Positions 40,563 to 47,887 of a stretch of 64,000 bases of DNA are shown here, piece after piece. The translations under genes were made by a program, and so were the position numbers. The notes below the pieces were generated by a model. The model was not told the DNA's origin, did no database searches, and saw only the letters and a program-made list of their open reading frames with translations. The stretch is from Streptomyces cyaneofuscatus (lineage in GTDB: Bacteria; Actinomycetota; Actinomycetes; Streptomycetales; Streptomycetaceae). How positions within the stretch are numbered: the first letter of the stretch is position 1; every line of letters begins with the position of its first letter. The stretch is from assembly GCF_000718135.1 (NCBI RefSeq), contig NZ_JOEM01000005.1, forward strand, positions 434,001-498,000. The letters are read 5' to 3'.

Positions 40563-41301
40563 GCCTCGATTAGCGGGCAAGGTGGCGCTGGTGACCGGGG
40601 GGAGCCGCGGGATAGGCGCCGCGATCACCCTCCGGCTGGCCGAGGAGGGCGCCGATGTGGCGCTGACCTATGTGAGCGCGGCCGACCGGGCGAAGGAGGT
40701 CGTGGCGGCGGTCGAGGCGTCGGGGCGCAGAGGCCTGGCCATCCGGGCCGACAGCGCGGACCCGGAGGCCGTCGTGCGCTCGGTCGCGGAGGCGGCGGGC
40801 GCGTTCGGGCGGCTCGACATCCTGGTGAACAACGCCGGGATCTTCCCGTACGGCCCGGTCGAGGACGTGACCCTGGCCGAGATCGACCGCACGCTCGCCG
40901 TCCATGTGCGGGCGGTCTTCCTCGCCACCCAGGCCGCCGTTCCCCACATGGGACACGGCGGGCGCGTCATCAGCATCGGGAGCTGCTGGGCCACCCGCGT
41001 CCCCGTGCCGAACGTGACGCTGTACGCGATGAGCAAGTCGGCGCTGATCGGCTTCACCAAGGGCCTGGCGCACGACCTGGCGCCCAAGGGGATCACGGCG
41101 AACATCGTGGACCCCGGTCCCACGGTCACCGACATGAACCCGGAGGGTACGGACGAGGCCGAGGAGGAGCGCCTGCGGACGGCCGCGAAGGTTCTGGGGG
41201 CCGGGGCGGACACCGCGAACGCCGTGGCCTTCCTGGCGGGCCCGGACGCGCAGTGGATCACCGGCACGTCGCTGGCGGTGGACGGCGGATACACGGCCTG
41301 A
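40561..41301 (+). CDS. Short-chain dehydrogenase/reductase (FabG-like)
   Basis: 246 residues of the classical SDR family. NADP-binding motif VALVTGGSRGIGAAITLRLA, NNAG in ILVNNAGIFPYGPV, active-site Ser in VISIGSCWATRVP, Tyr and Lys in LYAMSKSALIGFTKG, and a C-terminal ITGTSLAVDGGYTA. Such enzymes reduce carbonyls; the FabG-like label is by sequence style, not proof of a role in fatty acid synthesis. Divergent from a TetR gene that probably represses it. The translation start region is duplicated (40535-40562), giving an overlapping short upstream frame. Confidence 0.94.
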   Translation: MPRLAGKVALVTGGSRGIGAAITLRLAEEGADVALTYVSAADRAKEVVAAVEASGRRGLAIRADSADPEAVVRSVAEAAGAFGRLDILVNNAGIFPYGPVEDVTLAEIDRTLAVHVRAVFLATQAAVPHMGHGGRVISIGSCWATRVPVPNVTLYAMSKSALIGFTKGLAHDLAPKGITANIVDPGPTVTDMNPEGTDEAEEERLRTAAKVLGAGADTANAVAFLAGPDAQWITGTSLAVDGGYTA

Positions 41302-41343
41302 CGGCGTCGCGTCCCGGCGTCCCGGCGGGCGCGAAGGCCGAGG

Positions 41344-41349
41344 CCTAGG
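41344..41349. repeat. CCTAGG, left flank of insertion element
   Basis: The hexamer CCTAGG occurs here and at 42307-42312, bracketing the IS remnant. It fits the NCTAGN target duplication known for IS481 of Bordetella. Because CCTAGG is itself a palindrome and CTAG is rare in this genome, it is unlikely but not impossible as chance. Confidence 0.65.
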
Positions 41350-42306
41350 GCGTGTCCGGCGGATCAGGGCCGGATAGGCCGCGGCGTCTGGTGCGGTGCA
41401 TCGCAAGGCGCTGGAACGTCCTCATCGCGGAGCGATTCGGGCGTGGTCTGTGGCCGGTAAGCGCGGGTGAGCTTGCCGGTCGCGCCGAGGTCGGCCAGGG
41501 CGGCTTTCCAGGCCAGGCCCTTGCGGTAGGCCCAGGCGTTGTCCGTGAGCACGCGTTCGATGCGCGGGATGCCGTGTGCGCGGAAGAAGGCGGCCGCGCG
41601 GGTGAGGAAGCCTGCGCAGGTCGTGACCTTCTCGTCGGGGTGGATCTCGCTGTAAGCGAGGCGGGAGTGGTCGTCGACGGCGGAGTGGACGTAATCAAAG
41701 CCGACGTTGCTGCGGGTGGCCCGGCCGGCCTGGCGGCCCAGGGCCCGGTGGCCACCGCCGTCGGGAATCCGGCCGAGCTTCTTCACATCGATGTGGATCA
41801 GTTCTCCGGGGCGGTCGCGTTCGTAGCGGCGGATCACGGTCCCGGTCGGGCGGTCGAGCCAGGAGAGCCGGTTCAGCCGGTGACGGGTCAGAACGCGGTG
41901 CACGGTCGAGGTGGGCAGTCCCAGGGCCGGGCCGATCCGGGCCGGTCCGAGCTTGCGGTCGGTCCGCAGCCTGCAGATACGTGCCTCGATCTCCGCCGGG
42001 GTCCGGTGCGGTGTGCGCAGGGGCCTGCTGGAGCGGTCGGCGAGGCCTGCCTCGCCCTCGGTCCGCCAGCGGCGCAGCCACTTATGGGCCGTTGCTCGTG
42101 AGATGCCCATCTCGGCCGCGACATGCGCGACCGGCCGGCCGGAGCAGACACGTTCGACCAGCAGATTCCTCCCGAAAACGGTCAGCCGGGCATTACCGTG
42201 GGACATGAAGGCCTCCGTGCGGTGAAGATTCGACACCTCCACCACAAACGGAGGCCTTCGCCATGATCAAGCCCGGCCCGTGTCAACAACGCTCGTGATC
42301 AATACA
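41350..42306. mobile_element. Truncated IS481-family insertion sequence joined to another IS end
   Basis: The right part (about 41445-42306) is an IS481-type element: transposase gene plus an end reading, on the minus strand, TGTATTGATCACGAGCG, then TTGTTGACACGGGCC. The left 95 bases (41350-41444) are not IS481. They begin with GCGTGTCCGGCGGATC, which resembles the terminal repeat of a different Streptomyces IS group as I remember it. The whole is flanked by CCTAGG. It lies three bases past the MFS gene's stop and 42 bases past the SDR stop, so neither gene is broken. Confidence 0.75.
41364..42206 (-). pseudogene. IS481-family transposase, 3' truncated
   Basis: From ATG 42206 the frame encodes an HTH domain (VERVCSGRPVAHVAAEMGIS, RATAHKWLRRWR) and the DDE core with the first Asp in ELIHIDVKKLGRI and the second in RVLTDNAWAYRKG. 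Authentic sequence stops after KLTRAYRPQT (about residue 254, base 41445). In intact members the next residues are NGKVERFNRT with the catalytic Glu; here they are replaced by unrelated sequence that stops at 41364. Without the Glu it cannot transpose. Confidence 0.9.
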
Positions 42307-42312
42307 CCTAGG
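42307..42312. repeat. CCTAGG, right flank of insertion element
   Basis: Second copy of the hexamer that brackets the IS481 remnant. Directly next to the IS481 end (TGTATTGATC on the minus strand), which supports this as the true element boundary. Confidence 0.7.
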
Positions 42313-42314
42313 TC

Positions 42315-43589
42315 CTACGGCTGCGGGTCCCGGGCGTCGTAGCGGGCGAAACCGCGCCACTTCAGGGCGAGCAGAGAGACGGCGACGACACACGCGACAC
42401 CTCCGCCGACGACGGCCACGGCGGGCGAGGCGAGGTCGGCGACCGAACCGGCCAGGAAGTCGCCGAGCCGGGGCCCGCCCGCGACGACGACGATGAACAC
42501 GCCCTGGAGCCGGCCGCGCATCTCGTCGGGGACGGCCGCCTGGAGCATGGTGTTGCGGAAGACCATGGAGACGGTGTCGGCGCACCCGGCGAGCGCCAGG
42601 AAGAGCAGCCCGAGCCAGAGGTGCCGGGTGAGCCCGAAGACGGCGATGGCGGCGCCCCAGCTGCCGACGGCCAGCAGGACGGCGAGGCCGTGCAGCCGTA
42701 CACGGCCGAGCCAGCCGGAGAACACCCCGCCGAGGAGCGCCCCGAGCGCGGGGGCGGCGACGAGCATGCCGGTGGTCCGGGCGTCACCTCCGTACCAGAC
42801 GATGGCGACGACCGGGAAGAGCGCCCGGGGGTGGGCGAGGACCATGGCGCACAGGTCGGTCAGGAAGGTCATCCGGAGGTTGGGCCGGCCTCCCAGGAAC
42901 CGCAGCCCGTCCAGTACGGAGGCCCGTTTGCGCGCCCCGCTGCCCTCCCGGTCCTCCCGGTCGGGCAGCATCGAGGGCAGCCGCCACATCGCGTAGAGGG
43001 AGGCGGTGAAGGTGAGGGCGTCGACGGTGTACGCGGCGCGGTACCCCCACCAGCCGACGATCAGCCCGCCCAGCATCGGCCCGATGAGCGCGCCGGTCGT
43101 GCTGGTCATGGAGCTCAACGCGTTGGCGGCGGGGAGCTGTTCAGGCGGTAGCAGCCGGGCGACCATCGAGGAGCGGGCGGGGGCGTTGAGCGCGAAGCAG
43201 ACGGCCTGGAGGGCGACGATCGCGTACAGCAGGCCGACGTTCTGGATGCCCGCGAAGGTGGCGGCCATCAGGACGAGGGCCAGGGAGAACGACCCCGCCG
43301 CGCTGAACAGCCCGAGCTTGCGCCGGTCGACGGTGTCGGCGACGGCACCGCCGTAGAGCCCGAACACCACGAGCGGCACGAGCGAACAGAACCCGATGAG
43401 TCCCACGGAGAACGCGGAGCCGGTGATGTCGTACACCTGGAGCGACACGGCGAGGGCCGTCATGCCCTGCCCGATCCAGGACACGGTGTTGCCGAACCAG
43501 AGCCGCCGGTAGTCGGGCGAGGACCGCAGCGGGGTGAGGTCGGCGAATATCCGCGTGCGGTGTACAGGTGGTTCGCTGGTTTCGGTCAC
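42315..43589 (-). CDS. MFS exporter (MFS_3 / EntS-like)
   Basis: 424 residues with 11-12 membrane segments. It belongs to the enterobactin-exporter-like MFS group: RSSPDYRRLWFGNTVSWIG at the N-terminus, motif A-like LYGGAVADTVDRRKLGL after TM2, and the repeat FSGWLGRVRLHG in the second half, with FRNTMLQAAVPDEMRGRLQG as its characteristic late loop. Family members export siderophores, macrolides and other metabolites; no siderophore genes are nearby. The IS481 remnant begins three bases after its stop codon. It is probably first of a unit running towards the IS. Confidence 0.92.
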   Translation of the reverse strand: MTETSEPPVHRTRIFADLTPLRSSPDYRRLWFGNTVSWIGQGMTALAVSLQVYDITGSAFSVGLIGFCSLVPLVVFGLYGGAVADTVDRRKLGLFSAAGSFSLALVLMAATFAGIQNVGLLYAIVALQAVCFALNAPARSSMVARLLPPEQLPAANALSSMTSTTGALIGPMLGGLIVGWWGYRAAYTVDALTFTASLYAMWRLPSMLPDREDREGSGARKRASVLDGLRFLGGRPNLRMTFLTDLCAMVLAHPRALFPVVAIVWYGGDARTTGMLVAAPALGALLGGVFSGWLGRVRLHGLAVLLAVGSWGAAIAVFGLTRHLWLGLLFLALAGCADTVSMVFRNTMLQAAVPDEMRGRLQGVFIVVVAGGPRLGDFLAGSVADLASPAVAVVGGGVACVVAVSLLALKWRGFARYDARDPQP

Positions 43590-43644
43590 AGGGGATGGTA
43601 GCCACGGCCTGTTGCGGCGGGTCCGACGGGCTCCGGGGCGCGGG

Positions 43645-45243
43645 TCACCCTCCGTCGCGACAGTCTCGGTCCTTCGCCGCGGCGGGCCGCGTCAGCGTCA
43701 CATCCTCCAGCCGCACGCTCATGGCCCTGCCCTGGTCGGACCCGCTTCCCTGCCGGGACGGGGCCCAGAGCCAGACGCGCTCGCCGGAGGCGCCGAAGGT
43801 GACGACGGGGCGATCGGTGACGAGCGGCCCGTTGTAGACCGGGATCTCCGGCCCCTTCGGCTCCACGCACATCAGAGTGCCCCGCAGTCCGTAATACCCG
43901 GGCGGCGTCCGGCCCTCGCGCACCGCGCCCACGGCATCCCCCCATGCGGATCCGGCGGAGAGCACTCCGAAGAGGAGTGCGGTGACGATGTACTGCAACG
44001 CGGACAGCCAAAGGAGGAAGGTCGGGGACGACTCACCGGGTATCCGGCCCCAATGGAGGTGACGGGCCCATCCGGCCACGCCGACGAAGAACAAGGCAAA
44101 GCCCGCCGCTACGGCCATCGGCTTCAGCGCCGCGTACATCATCGAGTACGTCGTCACGGGCACCGATTCCACCGGGATCCCGAACCCCATGGTCAGGTAG
44201 ACCGTGTAGAGCAGCCGGCCGAACCAGGGCAGGAGCAGCAGCAGGGGTGCCAGGAGCGCGGGCACCAGCCAGTTGGCGTGCCGGCTGAACCACGAGGGCA
44301 CCAGCGACCGGTAGACGCCGTACCCGACGGCCAGGGCCAGGAGCCCGAACAGAGGCATGATCACCGCCCTCAGCACGATGGTGCCGCCGGTCTCGTCCGT
44401 GACGGCGAGCAGCTGATGGCCGGCGTAGACCAGCACCGCACCCACCGCGGCGCTGCCGAGCAGAGCGAGCGGCCATGGGCGGCGCGGGGGTGTTGCGGCG
44501 ATGAGTGCCGCACTTGCCACCGCCGCGCCTGCCACGGGCACGAGGCCCAGCCACCGCCAAGGTGTGTCGAGCGCCTGGATGAGCCCGCCGACGGCCAGAC
44601 AGACCAGCATGCTCAGGAGGACTCCGACCACGGTGAGCGCCAACGACCAGAGGCCACCAGGCGTCTCGGGGTCGAGCCACGGATCGGGCGGGACCGCGTC
44701 GCCCGGCAGGTCGGGTGGACCGGTCAGCTCCTCCCGCTCGGGATCGAAGGGCCGTCCACCCAGCCGGCTCGCTCCCAGCTCGTTCAGGGCACGCGCCCGG
44801 TCGGGCGGACCGGGCAGGGACAGCGCACGCTGATCGTGCGAACCGTCGATCTGCCGTACGAGGCGGAGCAGCCGCCGGGCCGCGAAGGTCCCCTGGTCCG
44901 GCGGACGCAGGCGGGTCCGGTAGAGCGTCCGGCGCTCCCTCGGGTGCTCCAGCAGGACCGACTGCCGCACCCGGAGCGGTGCCTTGGCCCGGGAGGCCAG
45001 CGACTCCACCCTCCGCACCGCGGCCTGGCGCGCTCCTCTGCGCGCACCCCGCAGTCGTACCTCGACGATCCTCCCGGTACGGGGAAAGGCTATGGAGGCC
45101 CGCTCCTCGACGGTCGCCTCCCGCACGGGCCACCCCTGGGCCGTGAGCAACTCCTCGACCAGTGCGGTCTCGTCCGGTTGGTTGGGAACCTCGATGAGGA
45201 GGCGGACGCGTCGGTTGAAGGAATGACCCGGTTCTTGGTCCAT
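43645..45243 (-). CDS. Multi-span membrane protein of unknown function
   Basis: 532 residues from ATG 45243; the frame is open further upstream, but without a ribosome site. The first 200 residues are soluble and Arg-rich (RGARRGARQAAVRRVESLAS, YRTRLRPPDQGTFAARRLLR), with a fold I cannot assign. About eight membrane segments follow (LALTVVGVLLSMLVCLAVGG to FALFFVGVAGWARHLHW), and then an extracytoplasmic strand-rich tail (GYYGLRGTLMCVEPKGPE, VVTFGASGERVWLWAP). This layout occurs in other actinobacterial hypothetical proteins. No family named. It lies 55 bases upstream of the MFS gene on the same strand, and may be co-transcribed. Confidence 0.8.
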   Translation of the reverse strand: MDQEPGHSFNRRVRLLIEVPNQPDETALVEELLTAQGWPVREATVEERASIAFPRTGRIVEVRLRGARRGARQAAVRRVESLASRAKAPLRVRQSVLLEHPRERRTLYRTRLRPPDQGTFAARRLLRLVRQIDGSHDQRALSLPGPPDRARALNELGASRLGGRPFDPEREELTGPPDLPGDAVPPDPWLDPETPGGLWSLALTVVGVLLSMLVCLAVGGLIQALDTPWRWLGLVPVAGAAVASAALIAATPPRRPWPLALLGSAAVGAVLVYAGHQLLAVTDETGGTIVLRAVIMPLFGLLALAVGYGVYRSLVPSWFSRHANWLVPALLAPLLLLLPWFGRLLYTVYLTMGFGIPVESVPVTTYSMMYAALKPMAVAAGFALFFVGVAGWARHLHWGRIPGESSPTFLLWLSALQYIVTALLFGVLSAGSAWGDAVGAVREGRTPPGYYGLRGTLMCVEPKGPEIPVYNGPLVTDRPVVTFGASGERVWLWAPSRQGSGSDQGRAMSVRLEDVTLTRPAAAKDRDCRDGG

Positions 45244-45317
45244 GAAGGGATTCTGCCGGGCAGCCCCTTGAAACACCGATCCCCAGGTCAGAACGATTCT
45301 GCCTGGGGTCACTCGGT

Positions 45318-45390
45318 GGGGCGGGTGGGACTCGAACCCACGGCCGACGGATTATGAGTCCGCTGCTCTAACCGGCTGAGCTACCGCCCC
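45318..45390 (-). tRNA. tRNA with CAT anticodon (elongator Met or Ile2)
   Basis: A 73-base cloverleaf: acceptor stem GGGGCGG/CCGCCCC, D arm GCTC-GAGC, anticodon stem GCGGA/TCCGT around CTCATAA (anticodon CAT), T arm GTGGG-TTCGAGT-CCCAC, discriminator A. CCA is not encoded. CAT with this loop suits either elongator Met or lysidine-modified Ile2; I cannot decide between them by eye. Confidence 0.93.
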
Positions 45391-45592
45391 GTCTCGGCGT
45401 GGCGCGTACAAGTGTGCGCACCGTCTGCCGCAGCATAGCCGGTCATACGATCTCTCGCTTCGGATGGTCGACTTCGCCTGATCTTGAGGACGGCGCTGTG
45501 TGCTGCCCGGTTGCAGGGGAGATCAAGAAGACCCGAAAGAGTCGTTCCGGGGTCCTTCGGGGGTCCCGGAGCGGCATCGGCCGGGCACGCGA

Positions 45593-45616
45593 AAGAGGAC
45601 CCCGAAGGGTCCTCTT
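45593..45616 (-). terminator. Terminator downstream of the tRNA-Asn pair
   Basis: AAGAGGACCC and GGGTCCTCTT form a perfect 10-base stem with a CGAA loop, eight bases past the 3' end of the second tRNA-Asn on the minus strand. Confidence 0.85.
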
Positions 45617-45624
45617 CCGTTCCG

Positions 45625-45697
45625 CTCCCCCGACTGGACTCGAACCAGTAACCCTCCGGTTAACAGCCGAATGCTCTGCCAATTGAGCTACAGGGGA
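45625..45697 (-). tRNA. tRNA-Asn (GTT)
   Basis: 73 bases: acceptor TCCCCTG/CGGGGGA (one G-T pair), anticodon stem with loop CTGTTAA (anticodon GTT), T arm ACTGG-TTCGAGT-CCAGT, discriminator G. Downstream of the two tandem copies. It differs from its neighbour mainly in the anticodon stem and variable region. Confidence 0.95.
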
Positions 45698-45702
45698 TCG
45701 CG

Positions 45703-45775
45703 CTCCCCCGACTGGACTCGAACCAGTAACCTGCCGGTTAACAGCCGGCTGCTCTGCCAATTGAGCTACAGGGGA
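45703..45775 (-). tRNA. tRNA-Asn (GTT), second copy
   Basis: 73 bases, same acceptor, D and T arms as the copy at 45625, with anticodon GTT in CTGTTAA. The anticodon stem is GCCGG-type here instead of TTCGG/CCGGA. Only five bases separate the two, so they are processed from one transcript. Confidence 0.95.
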
Positions 45776-45957
45776 TTGCTGCGTTGCTTCGAAATCGTAC
45801 CTGCCTGGCGGCTGCCGGGCGGCGCGCGTTCGCTGCGACACATACATTAGCGCAAGCAGGGGGGTGCTCCGCCAATCGGTATCGCCCGGGGTGATCTCGG
45901 GTGCTCGCGGGTAGGCGGGCTGCACACGTCGTACCAAGCGTAGGAAGGGTGGCAGCC

Positions 45958-46266
45958 ATGCGGTACCGGCTCACGTTCATCGCCGGAGTGGCCCTCGGTT
46001 ACGTGCTCGGCACGCGAGCCGGGCGCGAGCGTTACGAGCAGTTGAAGAAGTCGGCCCGGCAGTTCACGGAGAACCCCGCCGTGCGCAACGCCGCCGAGAG
46101 TGCCGCGCACAGCGGCCGGGACATCGCCGGGAAGGCGTACCACTCGGTCAGCGACAAGGTCGGGGACAAGGTGCCCGCCTCCGTCGCCGAGCGCGTCCGG
46201 TCGCTGAAGGAGCGCAGCAGCCAGAACGGCGGCGCCGAGGACGACTGGGGGACGACCAACACCTAG
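45958..46266 (+). CDS. Small YtxH-like protein
   Basis: 102 residues, ATG 45958 preceded by AGGAAGGGTGG. The N-terminus is a membrane anchor in YtxH style (YRLTFIAGVALGYVLGTRAG) immediately followed by RERYEQLKKSARQFTENP, then an extended amphipathic helix (NAAESAAHSGRDIAGKAYHS, SDKVGDKVPASVAERV) and an acidic end. This pattern is common in actinobacterial envelope or stress proteins with no known activity. It stands alone between the tRNAs and the sugar kinase gene. Confidence 0.8.
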   Translation: MRYRLTFIAGVALGYVLGTRAGRERYEQLKKSARQFTENPAVRNAAESAAHSGRDIAGKAYHSVSDKVGDKVPASVAERVRSLKERSSQNGGAEDDWGTTNT

Positions 46267-46314
46267 GAAGCCCGTCGCACAAGGCGGCTGTTACGGGAAA
46301 GTCCCGCGGTGCGG

Positions 46315-46327
46315 CAGAATCTCCCTA
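46315..46327 (+). promoter_or_regulatory. Leaderless promoter -10 of the FGGY kinase gene
   Basis: CAGAAT (46315-46320) ends six bases before ATG 46327 and no ribosome site lies between. A weak -35 (TTACGG, 46291-46296) is 18 bases upstream. Confidence 0.45.
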
Positions 46328-47772
46328 TGGGCATAGTCGCGGGGCTGGACAGTTCTTCCGCCTTCACTCACATCGTCGTCTGCGACACGGACTCGGGCGC
46401 CGTGCTCCGGGAGGGGTATGCCGCCCACCCGGTCGAGGCCAAGGCCTCCGAGGTCGATCCGCAGGCCTGGCTGCTCTCCCTCGGTGAGGCGGCCTCCGGC
46501 GGGCTGCTCGAAGGAGTGCAGGCCATCGGTGTCTCCGCCCAGCAGCACGGGCTCGTCCCGCTGGACCGGCAGGGCAACCTCGTGCGTCCCGCGCTGCTCG
46601 GCAACGACCGGCGGGCGCAGGTCGCCGCGGCCGATCTCGTCGACGCGCTCGGGGGCCGGCAGGCCTGGGCCGAGGCGGTCGGGGCCGTACCTCAGGCCTC
46701 GCAGCCCGTGGCGAAGCTGCGGTGGCTGGCGCGGACCGAGCCGGAGAACGCCCAGCGGGTCGCCGCCGTGATGCAGCCGCACGACTGGCTCGTGTGGCAG
46801 TTGCTGGGGCGGCCCGCCCGGCGGACCACGGACCGGGGCGCCGCATCGGGGACCGGTTACTGGTCGGCCGGGTCCGCCGCCTACCGGCCCGATCTGGTGG
46901 AGCTCGCGCTCGGCCACCCCGCCGCCCTGCCCGAGGTGCTCGGCCCCGCCGACTCCGCCGGGACCACGCCCGAGGGGCTCCTGATCTCCGCGGGGACCGG
47001 CGAGACCATGGCCGCGGCCTTCGGGCTCGGGGTCGCCGTCGGCGACGCGGTGGTGTCGCTGGGGGCCTCCGGCTCCGTCATGGCGGTGCACCACGAGGCG
47101 CTCGCCGACCCGCACGGCATGATCACCTCCTTCGCCGACGCCACCGGGATGCATCTGCCGGTGGTGCATGTGTCCAATGCCGTACGCGCGTTGCGCGGGA
47201 CCACCGAGATGCTCGGCCTGGACGGGCTGGAGGAGTTGTCGGCGCTGGCCCTGAAGTCCACGCCGGGCGCCTCCGGGCTCGTACTGCTGCCGTACCTGGA
47301 GGGCGAGCGCACCCCGCAGCTCCCGCACACCGCCGGCACCCTCAGCGGGCTGCGGCGTGAGTCGATGAGGCCGGAGCACCTGGCGCGGGCCGCGTTCGAG
47401 GGGATGCTCTGCTCACTGGCCGACGCCCTGGACGTCCTGCGCGGGCGGGGGGTGGAGGTGCGGCGCGTCTTCCTGCTGGGTGCGGCCGCCGAGCTGCCCG
47501 CCGTACAGGCGCTGGCCCCGGCGGTGTTCGGCACGCAGGTCGTCGTACCGCAGCCCGCCCAGTACGCGGCGCTCGGCGCGGCCCGGCAGGCGGCGTGGGC
47601 GCTCGGGGTCTCGCAGGGCACCCTCGACCCGCGCACTCCCCCGGCCTGGCAGGGCGCCTCCGCCCAGGTGCTGGAGCCGGGCGAGGAGCTCGCGGTCGGG
47701 CGGGCGGTGCGTCAGCAGTACGGGGCGACGCGGGATCAGATCCATCCCGGCGCCTTCGGTGGCGGCCAGTAG
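46327..47772 (+). CDS. FGGY-family sugar kinase (xylulokinase-like)
   Basis: 481 residues. An actin-fold carbohydrate kinase: phosphate-1 IVAGLDSSSAFTHIVVCDTD, the substrate segment GVSAQQHGLVPLDRQGN with LLGNDRRA, the FGGY hinge region TGYWSAGSAAYRPDLVE, phosphate-2 VVSLGASGSVMAV and adenosine motif VFLLGAAAELPAVQALAP. Best fit is xylulokinase (phosphorylating D-xylulose with ATP), but no xylose isomerase or transporter genes are beside it, so other ketoses or polyols are possible. The true start is chosen from the leaderless -10; a more upstream start in frame has no support. Confidence 0.87.
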   Translation: MGIVAGLDSSSAFTHIVVCDTDSGAVLREGYAAHPVEAKASEVDPQAWLLSLGEAASGGLLEGVQAIGVSAQQHGLVPLDRQGNLVRPALLGNDRRAQVAAADLVDALGGRQAWAEAVGAVPQASQPVAKLRWLARTEPENAQRVAAVMQPHDWLVWQLLGRPARRTTDRGAASGTGYWSAGSAAYRPDLVELALGHPAALPEVLGPADSAGTTPEGLLISAGTGETMAAAFGLGVAVGDAVVSLGASGSVMAVHHEALADPHGMITSFADATGMHLPVVHVSNAVRALRGTTEMLGLDGLEELSALALKSTPGASGLVLLPYLEGERTPQLPHTAGTLSGLRRESMRPEHLARAAFEGMLCSLADALDVLRGRGVEVRRVFLLGAAAELPAVQALAPAVFGTQVVVPQPAQYAALGAARQAAWALGVSQGTLDPRTPPAWQGASAQVLEPGEELAVGRAVRQQYGATRDQIHPGAFGGGQ

Positions 47773-47887
47773 GAGGACGGGACCCGCCCCAGCCTTGACC
47801 GGAGTTTGGGGAAAAGGGTTCGCCCTGGAGTACGGCGTACGCGAAACTTGGTCGGCCTCTGCCCTTCGCCGACTCCGAGAGACACGC

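Noticed and set aside
45443..45937. Open frames overlapping the tRNA cluster on both strands
   Set aside because: They translate tRNA sequence (repeated SPDWTRTSN and QLAEQ-type words), which is a known annotation artefact.
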